From: Welwitschia mirabilis
Taxonomy: Eukaryota > Gnetophyta > Gnetopsida > Welwitschiales
Direction of reading: 5' to 3'
Assembly (NCBI GenBank): GCA_051453625.1
Contig: JBOZIK010000001.1
Location: 253,721,939 to 253,785,938 of the forward strand
Length of the DNA: 64,000 nucleotides
The position numbers and the translations under genes are program-made. Shown here piece after piece: positions 32,777 through 43,299 of this stretch. Numbering within the stretch: the first letter of the stretch is position 1; each line of letters starts with the position of its first letter. The notes under the pieces are model-generated. The model was given only the letters and a program-made list of their open reading frames with translations, made no database searches and was not told where the DNA came from.

Positions 32777-32890
32777 GAGGAATTAAGAATATTGCTTTCA
32801 AAATATCAAGTTAATGATGAAACCTCATAAATCAGTTCTTTGGTCTCATTTGTAGACCTATCAAGCTAGAAATTAGAAACAAGATAAGTA
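32777..32890 (+). pseudogene. SUF4-like C-terminal exon
   Basis: Reading from GAG at 32,777 gives EELRILLSKYQVNDETS then a stop (TAA at 32,828-32,830). It continues the previous exon exactly: family sequence MEERRMSL-KYQVHDETSQMN. The following VD...LE residues hint at the IDRRILESRL tail but are frameshifted. The splice acceptor has decayed (ataa before GAG instead of ag). Confidence 0.8.
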
Positions 32891-34898
32891 TGTGTTTGTC
32901 AACTTTTATTAGCTTTGTTTACAATTTTGGATTTCCTTTGACTTATAACTTTTATATTTTTGTCAGGCATTTATTAGTTTTAAAAATGTATCACTCAGGT
33001 GATTATGAAATTTTATGATTAAAAAGATTTGAAATCTCTAAGTGAATGATTTTTTTACATTTTCACATTTGGAGCTTGTTATCTCATATTAAATAATTTT
33101 CAATAACTGAGCTATATTAATTTCTACTTGATGCATATCCATTCCTCCAAGTATGTACTTACCTAGTTTCATTTTGTTTGCCCTTCACAAATCAAATTTA
33201 ATCATCGATACATGATTGAGTTAGATCGTATTTAGGCCTAAAGTGGTACATAAGGACATAGAAGTGATCTAGATGTCACGCATTATTTGTAAGGACACAA
33301 TTTCAACCATAAGACAAGCAGTATAAACACGAGATCATTCTATTCCTAATAACCCAAATATTTCAAAGTTACATTCTTGTTAATTGTANNNNNNNNNNNN
33401 NNNNNNNNNNNNNNNNNNNNNNNNNNNNNNNNNNNNNNNNNNNNNNNNNNNNNNNNNNNNNNNNNNNNNNNNNNNNNNNNNNNNNNNNNNNNNNNNNNNN
33501 NNNNNNNNNNNNNNNNNNNNNNNNNNNNNNNNNNNNNNNNNNNNNNNNNNNNNNNNNNNNNNNNNNNNNNNNNNNNNNNNNNNNNNNNNNNNNNNNNNNN
33601 NNNNNNNNNNNNNNNNNNNNNNNNNNNNNNNNNNNNNNNNNNNNNNNNNNNNNNNNNNNNNNNNNNNNNNNNNNNNNNNNNNNNNNNNNNNNNNNNNNNN
33701 NNNNNNNNNNNNNNNNNNNNNNNNNNNNNNNNNNNNNNNNNNNNNNNNNNNNNNNNNNNNNNNNNNNNNNNNNNNNNNNNNNNNNNNNNNNNNNNNNNNN
33801 NNNNNNNNNNNNNNNNNNNNNNNNNNNNNNNNNNNNNNNNNNNNNNNNNNNNNNNNNNNNNNNNNNNNNNNNNNNNNNNNNNNNNNNNNNNNNNNNNNNN
33901 NNNNNNNNNNNNNNNNNNNNNNNNNNNNNNNNNNNNNNNNNNNNNNNNNNNNNNNNNNNNNNNNNNNNNNNNNNNNNNNNNNNNNNNNNNNNNNNNNNNN
34001 NNNNNNNNNNNNNNNNNNNNNNNNNNNNNNNNNNNNNNNNNNNNNNNTTCTATTCCTAATAACCCAACTATTTCAAAGTTACATTCTTGTTAATTGTATG
34101 AATGATACATTATTTATGTGAAAACTATTATAAATTCTATTACATTCATTTATTTATGACATATATTAATGTTGGAAGTAGCTTTTCAAAGTTTAAACAG
34201 AGATCTTTCTTTTTCCTTCTAAATTCTTAAATCTTTCTTAAGAAGTTCTAGTTATTAAAAATGTTTCAAAGAAAACAAATTTACTATCACATCACTTAAC
34301 TGACACATGCCACAAGAAGAAATGAATGTTTTATTTCTTTTAATGAATCTATGTCAATTTAGTGCATCTAAAACACTAAATTGAATGTAATTTTGGTTTA
34401 AGATTTGGTTGAGTTATGATGATCTTAACTTATGAACTAACAGAATTACGTTCTAATTTAGTAGAAAGAAAAAATTATGAAATCAATTTTTTAAGAGGTA
34501 TTGCCTTTTTCCCCTATATGGGAATTAAATTTAGGTTTTATTATTTAAAAATAATTCATTATTTGTAAATTCATTGAAACTTATAAATTTTGAAGCAAAT
34601 GTTTATCCCCATTGCATTTGAAATGAACTTTTAGTTTTATTTGAAGTAATATCATTTGTTCTCTTGTTAACATGTTTATATCTAATGGTAAGTCATCTGT
34701 TAGTGTTTTTACTTGTAGGTAGGACATCTAACCATATGGAAATTTTGTAACAAATTTTTTTTAACTTTATCATGCTTTTATATTAGTATTTCCATTATAA
34801 GTGTGTGTTGATTGAATTGTGAAATTTATTGTTGGAAATTTATAATTTTATGAAGTGATTTGTTATAGTGTTTATTAAGAATATTATATTTTCTTTAG
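32891..34898 (+). other. T-rich spacer within the CACTA element, with gap
   Basis: No coding block was recognised on either strand. It includes the 659-N gap at 33,389-34,047. The plus strand stays T-rich, as expected of intron or intergenic DNA captured with the genes. Other SPPL exons, if captured, could be in the gap. Confidence 0.45.
33389..34047. other. 659-N gap with 51-bp near-identical flanks
   Basis: Bases 33,338-33,388 recur at 34,048-34,098 with one mismatch (aaat against aact). Either the contigs overlap and the gap is false, or it hides a direct repeat. Confidence 0.8.
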
Positions 34899-34982
34899 GT
34901 CTATTTATCACATGTGTTTCTTTGAACCTAATGGAGGGAAATGGCCAGCCTACTCTCTTATATATTATACCTTACACCTTAG
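34899..34982 (+). pseudogene. SPPL-like intramembrane protease exon (PAL-motif exon)
   Basis: An 84-bp open block after an ag acceptor preceded by a pyrimidine-rich tract (ttttctttag). In phase 1 it reads GLFITCVSLNLMEGNG and QPTLLYIIPYTL. Plant signal peptide peptidase-like proteins have [27 protein letters not shown] here, around the conserved PAL motif of this aspartyl-protease family. The Ala of PAL is Thr here, and the donor GT has become AT. No other SPPL exon was found nearby: the YD and GxGD catalytic exons are missing or lie in the gap. It shares strand with the SUF4-like copy and lies about 2 kb downstream, inside the CACTA boundaries. Confidence 0.7.
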
Positions 34983-35053
34983 ATAGACATATGCATCTCC
35001 AAATATCTATCATAAAAGTACTTGCCTTTTCATGTTTATTGATGTCTACCTAA

Positions 35054-35254
35054 GCTAGTGATGGTTCAAATATTCTGATGGATCATTGCAAGGACTATTC
35101 TAATTTTGGGTTGTTGGCAAGGAGAATTGAACAATTTATGATCAAAAGAGTGAACCTCATATTTGTTGTCTGCATAGCATCCTTTAAGGATGCAGATATA
35201 GTATTCCCAAATGCTCTTCCTCTCATATTGTATTCTATTAATGGCTCTAATTTG
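35054..35254 (+). CDS. 67-codon open frame, unidentified
   Basis: Open from 35,054 to a stop at 35,255. The first ATG is at 35,078 (MDHCKDYSNFGLLARRIEQF...). The frame is free of stops for 201 bp in very AT-rich DNA and has a mixed, protein-like composition (VVCIASFKDADIVFPNALP). No family was recognised. It could be another captured exon or chance. Confidence 0.3.
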
Positions 35255-35637
35255 TAACCCTATGACTCTTTATTCATAACAGTAACAAATATGTAATATA
35301 ATAGAATAATTATATTATTTATCAACTTGGAGTTAGCTACTATTCTATATAGCATTATCAATGTCCATAACTTTGTATCTCTAGACAATTATTCCCATTA
35401 AGCCCTATGGCTTTCTATACATTAGAATGCTTAGTTGCTACCATGATAGATTTTTGGATTAACAGCTATTGAAAAGGAAAACGTATCTTGGTCTTTTTTG
35501 CTTTTCTTTATTCTCTTTTTAATGATGATACCCATGTAACGGGAAAGGCTAAGCTAGAATATGGTTAATAATTTTTGCAAACTTGTTATTCTATCAGCAT
35601 AGACCTTTTTATAGGCCATTCCAAATAATCTGTATGA

Positions 35638-35925
35638 TTGATTCATTTGAGATGTAAAGAAGTGGCAATACTAATGACAATTTTACAAAGACTTAATATT
35701 GGAGGTGTGTATTTAGGTAAAGGAAGTTACAAGGAATCTGAAGCAGTCTATGGCCCATCACTTGGAAAAAGTATCAGCGTAAGCAATTTCACACTAGGCC
35801 GATTCGAATGTCATATAACACAAAAAAATTCATCTGGATACATTGCTTTCTGTGGTTTGGTATCACTGGCACCTATGCGGGAGTGCAGAATTGACGTCAT
35901 CCCAAACATCATCTTTATTATTTAG
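35638..35925 (+). CDS. 95-codon open frame in a CpG-retaining island, unidentified
   Basis: The longest convincing open frame of the CACTA interior (MIHLRCKEVAILMTIL... to a TAG at 35,923). It contains YLGKGSYKESEAVYGPSLGK and CGLVSLAPMRECRIDVI. The surrounding 370 bp are richer in G+C and keep CpG sites (gattcgaatg, gcgggag, gacgtc, gtgcgtg), unlike the rest of the window. It may be a more recently acquired host fragment, or a CpG island, rather than an exon in this frame. No family was recognised. Confidence 0.35.
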   Translation: MIHLRCKEVAILMTILQRLNIGGVYLGKGSYKESEAVYGPSLGKSISVSNFTLGRFECHITQKNSSGYIAFCGLVSLAPMRECRIDVIPNIIFII

Positions 35926-36484
35926 TCGGAAAATACTTTGCAAAAAGTGCGTGTGGCAATAGGGAGGGGCTGGCGATGACTGAAGGTCAACAAGGCAAAG
36001 GAAGGCAAAGGACAAATTTTGGCAATGGCTTAAATTGTATTATGTTAAAGAGTCTCTCTTTTTTATAGTTGAGTATTCTACATATAATGTGTTCGTACCT
36101 TATTATGTTATTTGCATTCATCATGTCATTTTTGTGGGACGACTTGCTAACATTTGTATTAGAAAAAACTAGGATTATTTATTAGGTATTTACATACCAA
36201 GAAGTAAAGATGTTTTTCACTTGGCATATGTGTCTTCCATATTTTTATGTGATGGGACTTTAATAATGAACGTCAAACTCAAAACTTGTAATTATTGATA
36301 TGACGTGGTAGACTATGATGATAACCACTTATTTCAAGTGAATAACAATATCGGAGGTAATTGGTAGACTAGCCAATTCAAGCGTAAGCTATACTTTATT
36401 CTTTTCATCTTTAAAATTTTGTATGTGTTGTAGACTATTGTGATATAGTTGCACCCTTTGGGCCTTTTTNNNNNNNNNNNNTTT

Positions 36485-36850
36485 TCCTATTGTTAACTTA
36501 ATGATGGCTTTTCGCCATTATTAGTTTGTTATTTATTTATAGTTTTATGATGGTTTTTAGTGTCATTAATTTCTACAGTTATGACGGCTTGTAGCCATCG
36601 TTAGTATGTTGTTTATGATGGTTATTAGCCATCATAAATGTGAAAACTATGATGGTTTTATTTATTTTTAATGACGATCCTTAGCCATTATTGTTGTCCC
36701 CTTTTATGACAAACATATGATGAAAACTATGATGGCTTATAACCATTATAAAAAATTAATGATAGGACCTATAACAATGGTTAAAAACTATCACTAAAAT
36801 GTTTTAATGATGGTTTTTAGCCATTGTAAAAGGTCGTTTTTGGCGTAGTG
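36485..36850 (+). repeat. right CACTA terminus with subterminal repeat array
   Basis: About ten copies of motifs such as atgatggtttttagccat, atgacggcttgtagccatc and atgatggttattagccatcat lie here. They end in TTTTTGGCGTAGTG at 36,837-36,850, the inverse of CACTACGCCAAAAA. The motifs are partly palindromic (ATGGC...GCCAT). CACTA transposase partners bind such subterminal arrays. This is the clearest single signature of the superfamily in the window. A 12-N gap precedes the array at 36,470-36,481. Confidence 0.85.
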
Positions 36851-36853
36851 ACA

Positions 36854-37339
36854 TCATCTAACCATAAAGGCATTCTTTTTTTTTCCTTTTTTTGCCATTT
36901 TTTACTTTTACTTCTTCCATTTTAGGGGAAAAAACTATTATTTGTTATCTTATGGGACTTTGATGTAAATTTGACTTAGACAATCCTTCCTATCAACTCC
37001 TTTAAGAATATGGTGTTTAGATTAAAGGTTTTACTCAAAATGATGAATGTATTCTTGAATTACAAAATTAAAGATCTACACTCATAAATCTTAATTTATA
37101 ATATTATGGTAATTTATTTTCCCTTGTATTTGACTCTATTACAAATATGAGGAGTGCATCAAGTACAAATTATAATCTAATAATTAAATGAGAAAAATAA
37201 ATTAAATTTTCATTTAGACAACTAACTTGTAGTAATTAAAAAATTAATAATAAATAATATTTAATAAAAATAATAATTTTATTAATGTAATAGATTTGGT
37301 TTAGAAATAGAATTATGTTCATATTTATAATTAAATTCT
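36854..37339. other. no recognisable gene; weak similarity to 58,080-58,210
   Basis: AT-rich sequence after the CACTA end. Bases 37,190-37,315 resemble 58,085-58,200 (aaattaaattttca and aatgtaatagattt), so the Athila LTR or its tandem repeats may start here rather than at about 37,340. Confidence 0.35.
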
Positions 37340-38700
37340 TATGTATTTAGCCTTTTAAATTGTAGTAAGTAATATACATTAAGGCTATAAATGTCATGTT
37401 TATTATTGAATTGACATTAATCAAATTTTATCCATATCATTTTTAAAATGTTATTAAAAGGACTAATACTCATGGTCTTAATTATAGATCACTATAAGTT
37501 CTCTAGTTTCGATAAAAAGAAAATAGCCTAATGGGAGTAATCTCACTATCCAGACCACTAGCACCATTGTCATTCTTAGGACAAATAAGTCCCAAAAGAA
37601 ATGGATTATTAAATAATGAATACATCACTAAATTAGCCCTATATCATGAGGCTAAAGTTAGCATAATAGTCCAAGTACAAAAATCAAATCTTAAAAAGAT
37701 CAAGGATTACATATATAAATCCTCTTTTTTAGAGAAATTCATCAATAATTAGTTGTTATCAATATGAATATACTATGGACTTATTCATGTAATTTACAAT
37801 TCTACTTAAGGCTATAAAAGAACAACCTACCTCAAAAATTAATCAACTTATTGATTAGTATATCATTATATTAACTACACATCTAAAATCTATCATTTTA
37901 AATCTAGCTTTCCAATGGCTATAATGAGGGTTTATTCATCCATCAAATTCTAAGCCTCTTTTTCTTCTCCTTTGGTAGGAATTAATGATTCTTTTATGAG
38001 GCATCAACCTCATCAATCTAAATCTTTATTCTATGACAAATTAATATTTGTTATAGTGTTTATATCGTTAGTTAATACACTTTATTTTATAACAGTATTT
38101 ATATTTTCTTCCATCATTAATATAATTATGATTACTAGTTACACAATAATCCATTTCGATTATTCTTTCATACTTATCATTCAGATTTGTCTTCTTGTTT
38201 AATATTAGGATTTAGATGATTAATGTATTAGTGCTTGTAACGTATTTCATGTTATCTTAGTATTCCCTATATGNNNNNNNNNNTATATGTCATTTTAGAA
38301 TGAAACATCCTTGAACTTATTTCTCTCATGTTATTTGAATATAGAGTGAATAATTTATTACTTATCTATGAATCTAATTATATTTAACATAATGTCTTTA
38401 TTTTATCTTAGGTTTTCTTAGTAGTTTGTCTACATCGATCTAATATCATAATCCCTTCATCCCTTTTTTCAATCCCTTCTATTCAAATCTTAATTAAATG
38501 TTATCATATGTAACCTTGTGAAATTTGAATTTTTCTTGTAATCTTCACTAGAGAATGATAATTAGAGTTACTTCTACTATGATAGAACATTATAATTTTA
38601 TAAATATTACATGATACTTGTATCTTAACTAGTAGGAAATAGTGTTTAAATGATATAATTATGACAAAAATCAAGGAGAAACAAATTCTTAGCAAAAAGA
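37340..38700 (+). repeat. 5' LTR of the Athila-like element (approximate)
   Basis: Aligns with 56,150-57,520 through blocks such as cattgtcattcttagg, attactagttacacaataatcc and ttttataaatatt. A possible tRNA-Met-like primer site (TTGGTATTTTCTGG) lies at about 38,715. A 10-N gap is at 38,274-38,283. Short frames at 37,531-37,752 and 37,972-38,202 lie inside the LTR and are not genes. Confidence 0.65.
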
Positions 38701-39559
38701 ATAGGGATCTTAATTGGTATTTTCTGGTTTATAAAAACACATTTTTTAATTTGAAATTATTTTTTATTTTTGTTCTTATATTTTCCATGGTTAATATTAC
38801 TAAAATATTTTAAATTTTTGTTGGAATTAGGACATTTGGATTACAAAAGCTTGGATCTATGACCATTGATCTTAGATCATCTATATTGGATCTTGCTTCT
38901 ATTTAGGTGCACTCTACCTTTATTTTGAAATTCCTATTTGTAGGAAGAATCAGTCTTAATTATCTTCTAAAATTCATGCACCTATTTATGTGATATTCTA
39001 TTAAAGCTTGATCTATGTTATGCTTAGTAAAATTTTAAATTCCAAAAGTTTTCCTAGCAATCCCTTTATGTTAAATAACATAATTGTACTTTTTTAATTA
39101 CCTATTTTCGATTATACTAGATTGAAAAACTAATCAATTCCATTATCTATTTCATTGATGTTATCAAAATTTTTTGAAATATTTTTCATTTAAAATTTGA
39201 ATCATTTATTTTCATTTTTATCATGAATATTTACTAGAATTAAGTCTTAAACATCTTTCTTCTAATCTTGATCTTCCATGCATTTTTGAATTAGATCTAC
39301 TAATATCTAACTTCATAGAGAATCTTATGAAGAAAAACAAGAATCTAAACCACTTTAACATCACTTATATCAAAAAAATAAGGTTCTAAATGTATATTTT
39401 ATCCAACTAAAACTTTAACCTAAAACCTTAAAGATAGTGCATGTCTAGGCTTGTCTAGGAGAAAACTAAAAGCTTTATAACAACTTGATTATTTAGTTAT
39501 ACCTTGTTTTATGGTTTCATCATCTTATACAAATCATATTCAAATGAAACATTTCATGA
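38701..39559 (+). other. leader region of the Athila-like element
   Basis: Between the 5' LTR and the first gag motif. AT-rich; no coding motif recognised. Confidence 0.4.
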
Positions 39560-40900
39560 TAAATTTTTTCCCCAAAATTTTATGCTGTTAATTCTAAAGA
39601 TTCCTATAAACACTTAAGTAAATTTGAAGTAATTATGTTAACCATAAGAGATCAAAATGATGTAGTTCAAAGGAAACTATTTCAATTTACCTTAAGAGAA
39701 AAATCTAAAGCATGGCTAAATATGTTAAAAACATATTCAATAAGGTTATAGAGAAATTTTAACCATGAATTCTTAAAAAGATAGTTTCCTACATACTAAA
39801 TCAATGAATTATGATGAAAATTTGTGGACTTTAAATAACTACATAATAAAGTTTTCCACAAAATATTTGCATGTTTCAAGGATATTTTCGTTAAATTCCT
39901 TGTAATGGCTTTAAATCTTAAATACTTATAAATTTTTGTAATACATTTTTAATATCATAAAGTAGGTAAGTGATTAAAATAATAAGTAGTAAAACTTTCA
40001 CATCTAAAAAATCCACAGGAGTTTGGGATACTTTAAAAAACATAGATAAAAAAGTTAACAACTAAGAAATATAATCTAGACATAGATATTAATACTTTAA
40101 AAAAATTCATTATCTAGTAAAGTCATATGATGATAAATACAAAAGTTAGATGAAGAACTACATATGAATAGAAATTTAAATAGCATAGCCAAATAATTAA
40201 AACAACTTAAAGGTTGGTGGAGATATTATATGTCTGTATGTACATATAATAAATATGAAACAAATAAATCTCATTTTATTTCTATGTATAAATCTAATAA
40301 TGGTTGAACACATGAACAATGTGTCATTTAAGAGCTCCTTTTTAAAACAATAAGAGAAATAGTCATCATTTCATATGACTATTATACAACTTAAAATGAA
40401 AAATCCATCTTAAATTTCATTGCAAATAATAAAAATAAGGTTTCTGCTTCATAAATATCTATTTAACCTTAGATTAAATCATTTGAATATATTTTAAAAT
40501 AATTTATCAAAACTCAAAAATCTATAGTAGTTAACATGTTGAAATCAATAATTAAATGTCTTAAACTTTTTAATATTAAGAATAAGAAATGAAATAACTT
40601 TTTCAAACTACACCCTACTTGTTATTTTTAATTAATTAAAGATAAAAATGTAACCTTTTCACTCATCCGATTCCCAATTCAAAAGGAATTAACATGGTTA
40701 AAAGATAAGAAAAAGCAAGGGTAGTCAATACTATGTCACTTAAAAGTGATACCTAAATAAATGAAAAATCATTAACCATCTAAAATCTACTCCTCTAAAC
40801 CTATTCTTAAACCTCAAATAATTCATAAGCCTAAAAAATATGATGAAGATGGCATGAAAAAAAAAATAAGTGTAAAGAACTTAAGAAAAATCTCTAGGAA
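39560..40900 (+). pseudogene. gypsy gag remnant
   Basis: The frame near 39,630-39,810 reads VQRKLFQFTLREKSKAWLNM then FNHEFLKR. This is the classical plant gypsy gag block (LF-FSL--KAK-WL ... F---FFP). Poly-Lys, Asn-rich remnants follow. A candidate basic tail lies near 40,790-40,900. Stops are frequent and no zinc knuckle was recognised. Confidence 0.7.
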
Positions 40901-41129
40901 AGTAATAGCTTAAAAAAGAATACTTGAAAATCTTTAAGAAAGTAGAAATCAACACCCCTCTTTTATATGCTATTATGAAAATACCTTCATATGCATTCCT
41001 CAAATATGTTTACATGCTAAATAGTAAAATAAATGTCAAGAAAAGAAATTTTGTCTCAACAAGTAAGTTCCATAGTTTAAAATAAACTTCCATCAAAATT
41101 TAAAGATTTTTGTACCTTAACAATCTCAT

Positions 41130-41430
41130 GTATCATAGTTAATTAGAGAATGGATAAAGAATTGTTAAATTTAGGAGCTAGTATGAAAGGCTTAAATAAA
41201 TATAAAATAAAATTAAATATGCATTCTGTAATAAAATTGAGTTGAAATGGCTAACTAAACTAAAATAACTTGTAACTTGTTGATTCTTTAACTAAAATTC
41301 TTAAAGGCATAGTATAGGATGTTGTTATGAAAGTTGATAAGTTTATTACCTAATTAAATTTATACTATCAAAGATAGAAAATAATCCACAAGGATTTTTG
41401 CTTATCTTACAAAAACCATTCATAGCTACA
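41130..41430 (+). pseudogene. gypsy aspartic protease remnant
   Basis: The plus frame reads ELLNLGASMKGLNKYKIKLN. After a break comes LVDSLTKILKGIV, a stop, then DVVMKVDKFIT. Family sequence is DLGAS-N--P ... LADRS-K-P-GI-EDVLVKVDKFIFP. The catalytic Asp of D-GAS is now Asn (NLGAS). Typical of Athila/Tat-type proteases. Confidence 0.75.
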
Positions 41431-41639
41431 TCAAATTCTCTAATCAGCTATAGAAATGGTGTAGTAAAAATGTTATTCAAAAACATGAATACAAATTTGT
41501 AAGTTTTTAATACTATGAAATGAACTATGTGGATGACATCAAAGATATTTATTTTATTGAATATGATGAACATGAAATACTTGAGTATTTATATTTCTTA
41601 GATCATCCATTATGTGAAAATCATAATGAATTATAACAT

Positions 41640-43260
41640 ATATCACATAATAATTTCAATCCTGAAACATCACAATGGAAAGCTAAATTTGAGCCTTTTT
41701 CATATGCATTATGAAAATAATTTTATAAAAAATACTATGTTTAAATTAAAATTATTCTTAAATATTTAAAATATACATTTATATAAGATACTAATTATTT
41801 TCATATAGTTAGTTATGTAAAACTATTTACTTCATAATAATTTCTAATCTTTTTATTAAAACAACATAAGAAAGCTATAGGATGACTATCACATATTTAA
41901 GAGGTATTAACCTTATTATACATATGAATATATTTCACTTAGAATGAAATGCTAAGTCTATTAGAAATCCTCAATGTATACTTAAGCATCATATGAAAGA
42001 AGTACTAGTGAAATTATTTCTTAAGTTACTATATCTTGCATTATCTATTTAATCTCTCATAATCAATGGGTAAGTCTTACATTAAGTGTTTGCCAAAAGT
42101 TTAGAATGATTATAATTAAAAATAAAATAATGATTTAATTCTAACTAGATTACACTTAGAGTGAAAATGTGCATTTTTAATCAAAAGGACAGCATCATAA
42201 CTCATAGGAACTATACTATTTTTCTTTAGCTTTTTTGAATCAAATCTTAGATAGATCAATGGTCATATGTATTATTATTTCTTGGAAGATATTTAGTATA
42301 AGACCAAATAAATATTCCTAAAGATTAAGAAATGATAACTTCTATGTATTCCATGGGAATTTATTCTTACAAATGAATACCCTTTAACTTACATAGTGAT
42401 TTAAGTATCTTTCAACATTGTAGGATGAGCTTATTTTCTGATATAATAGTAGGACATGTATAATTTTTCATGGATGATTTATATCTTTTAATGAAACTTT
42501 AAAATCTTTTTTAAATCATAGAAAACTTATTCTTACATGTTATACAAAGAAAACATTGTTCTTAATTATAATAAATATTATTTCTTATTTACTAAGGGTG
42601 TTATTCTAATACAAGTGATTTCTAAAAATGGGATAGAAATGGACCATGCTAAGATTTAAGTTAACACTTATCTTTCCACTTCTATAAACATTAAAGAAAC
42701 AAAATTTAAACATGTTGGATACTAGAGAATATTTATTTAATACTTTTCTAAACTCTCAAAACTCTTGACTAATATTCTTACTAAGGATGTATCTTTAGAT
42801 TGAGCTCTTAGATGATAAAATTCCTTTGAGAAGTTAAAATAACTTCTTACTTCATCTCTTATTTTACAACCTTCTGATTGATCACTTCCTTTGATTTACT
42901 TTGTGATGTAAGCAATTATGCTTTACAAGCAGGTTTTGGAGAAAGAAGAGACGAGAAATCACGTGTTATTTACAATGAAATCAAAGTATTATAAGATCTA
43001 CAATTAAATTATATGATAACAAAAAAAGAAATAAAAAAAATAATAGTACGATCTTTTTCCTTAGAAAAATTTAGGTCATATTTTATAATTAAACACTCAT
43101 TACCTTGACTAATACCTCTACTCTTAAATATCTAATAAATTAAAAAGAATATAGAGGTAGATTAATATAATAGGTTCTACTATTACAAGAATTCAACTTT
43201 GAAATCATGAATAAGAAAGGAGTATAAAATGTGGTTTTTCACCATTTATCTTATATTAGA
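41640..43260 (+). pseudogene. gypsy reverse transcriptase-RNase H remnant
   Basis: RT is recognised mainly by FFMDDLY at about 42,466-42,486, the degenerate F-MDD polymerase signature. Next come traces of the HVGY-RIFI-YFSK block near 42,710-42,750 and LCDVSNYALQAGFGEE near 42,898-42,945 (the LCDASDYA-GA-LGQ start of RNase H). At 43,185-43,250 is LLQEFNFEIMNKKG then NVVFHHLS, the tail block LLQEFD-EI-DKKG-EN-VADHLS of Athila-type RNase H. Stops occur every few codons. Confidence 0.75.
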
Positions 43261-43299
43261 TCCTAATCATCTTCTTTTTTAGACTTATCCATGTATGAT

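Larger units (their letters stand above)
28881..32890 (+). pseudogene. SUF4-like (BuGZ/ZNF207 family) C2H2 protein pseudogene
   Basis: Five or more separated plus-strand blocks follow the order of plant SUPPRESSOR OF FRIGIDA 4. They are the start Met with a Lys-rich lead and two C2H2 fingers (28,881-29,071), the VPNA...IFGM block (30,720-30,810), an AKV-KVP block (about 31,455-31,590), a PPVISNK...WDDEAMS block (32,521-32,667) and the KYQV-DETS C-terminal block (32,777-32,890). In Arabidopsis SUF4 acts with FRIGIDA to activate FLC and delay flowering; animal relatives bind Bub3 and microtubules. Introns are retained, so this is not a processed copy. Stops lie in at least exons 1, 2, 5 and 6, and zinc-binding cysteines are lost, so no functional protein is expected. 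It lies inside the CACTA-bounded segment. Identity is based on recalled family motifs. Confidence 0.8.
27148..36850 (+). mobile_element. CACTA-type DNA transposon carrying host gene sequences
   Basis: The left end reads CAATACAACAAAAAATAC, and the inverse of the right end reads CACTACGCCAAAAACGAC. They share the CACTA-family pattern, with one substitution in the left pentamer. Flanking trinucleotides are ata and aca, a near-match for the 3-bp target duplication of this superfamily. Both ends carry arrays of ATGATGG-TTTTTA motifs (27,148-27,990 and 36,485-36,850). The 9.7-kb interior has no recognised transposase. It holds a SUF4-like pseudogene and an SPPL-like exon, both on the plus strand, and is T-rich on that strand as plant introns are. 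This composition fits a non-autonomous, gene-capturing CACTA element. The weak points are the diverged left end and three N gaps. Confidence 0.65.

Noticed and set aside
33377-34121. Frames of about 240 codons
   Set aside because: They consist almost wholly of N from the gap at 33,389-34,047.
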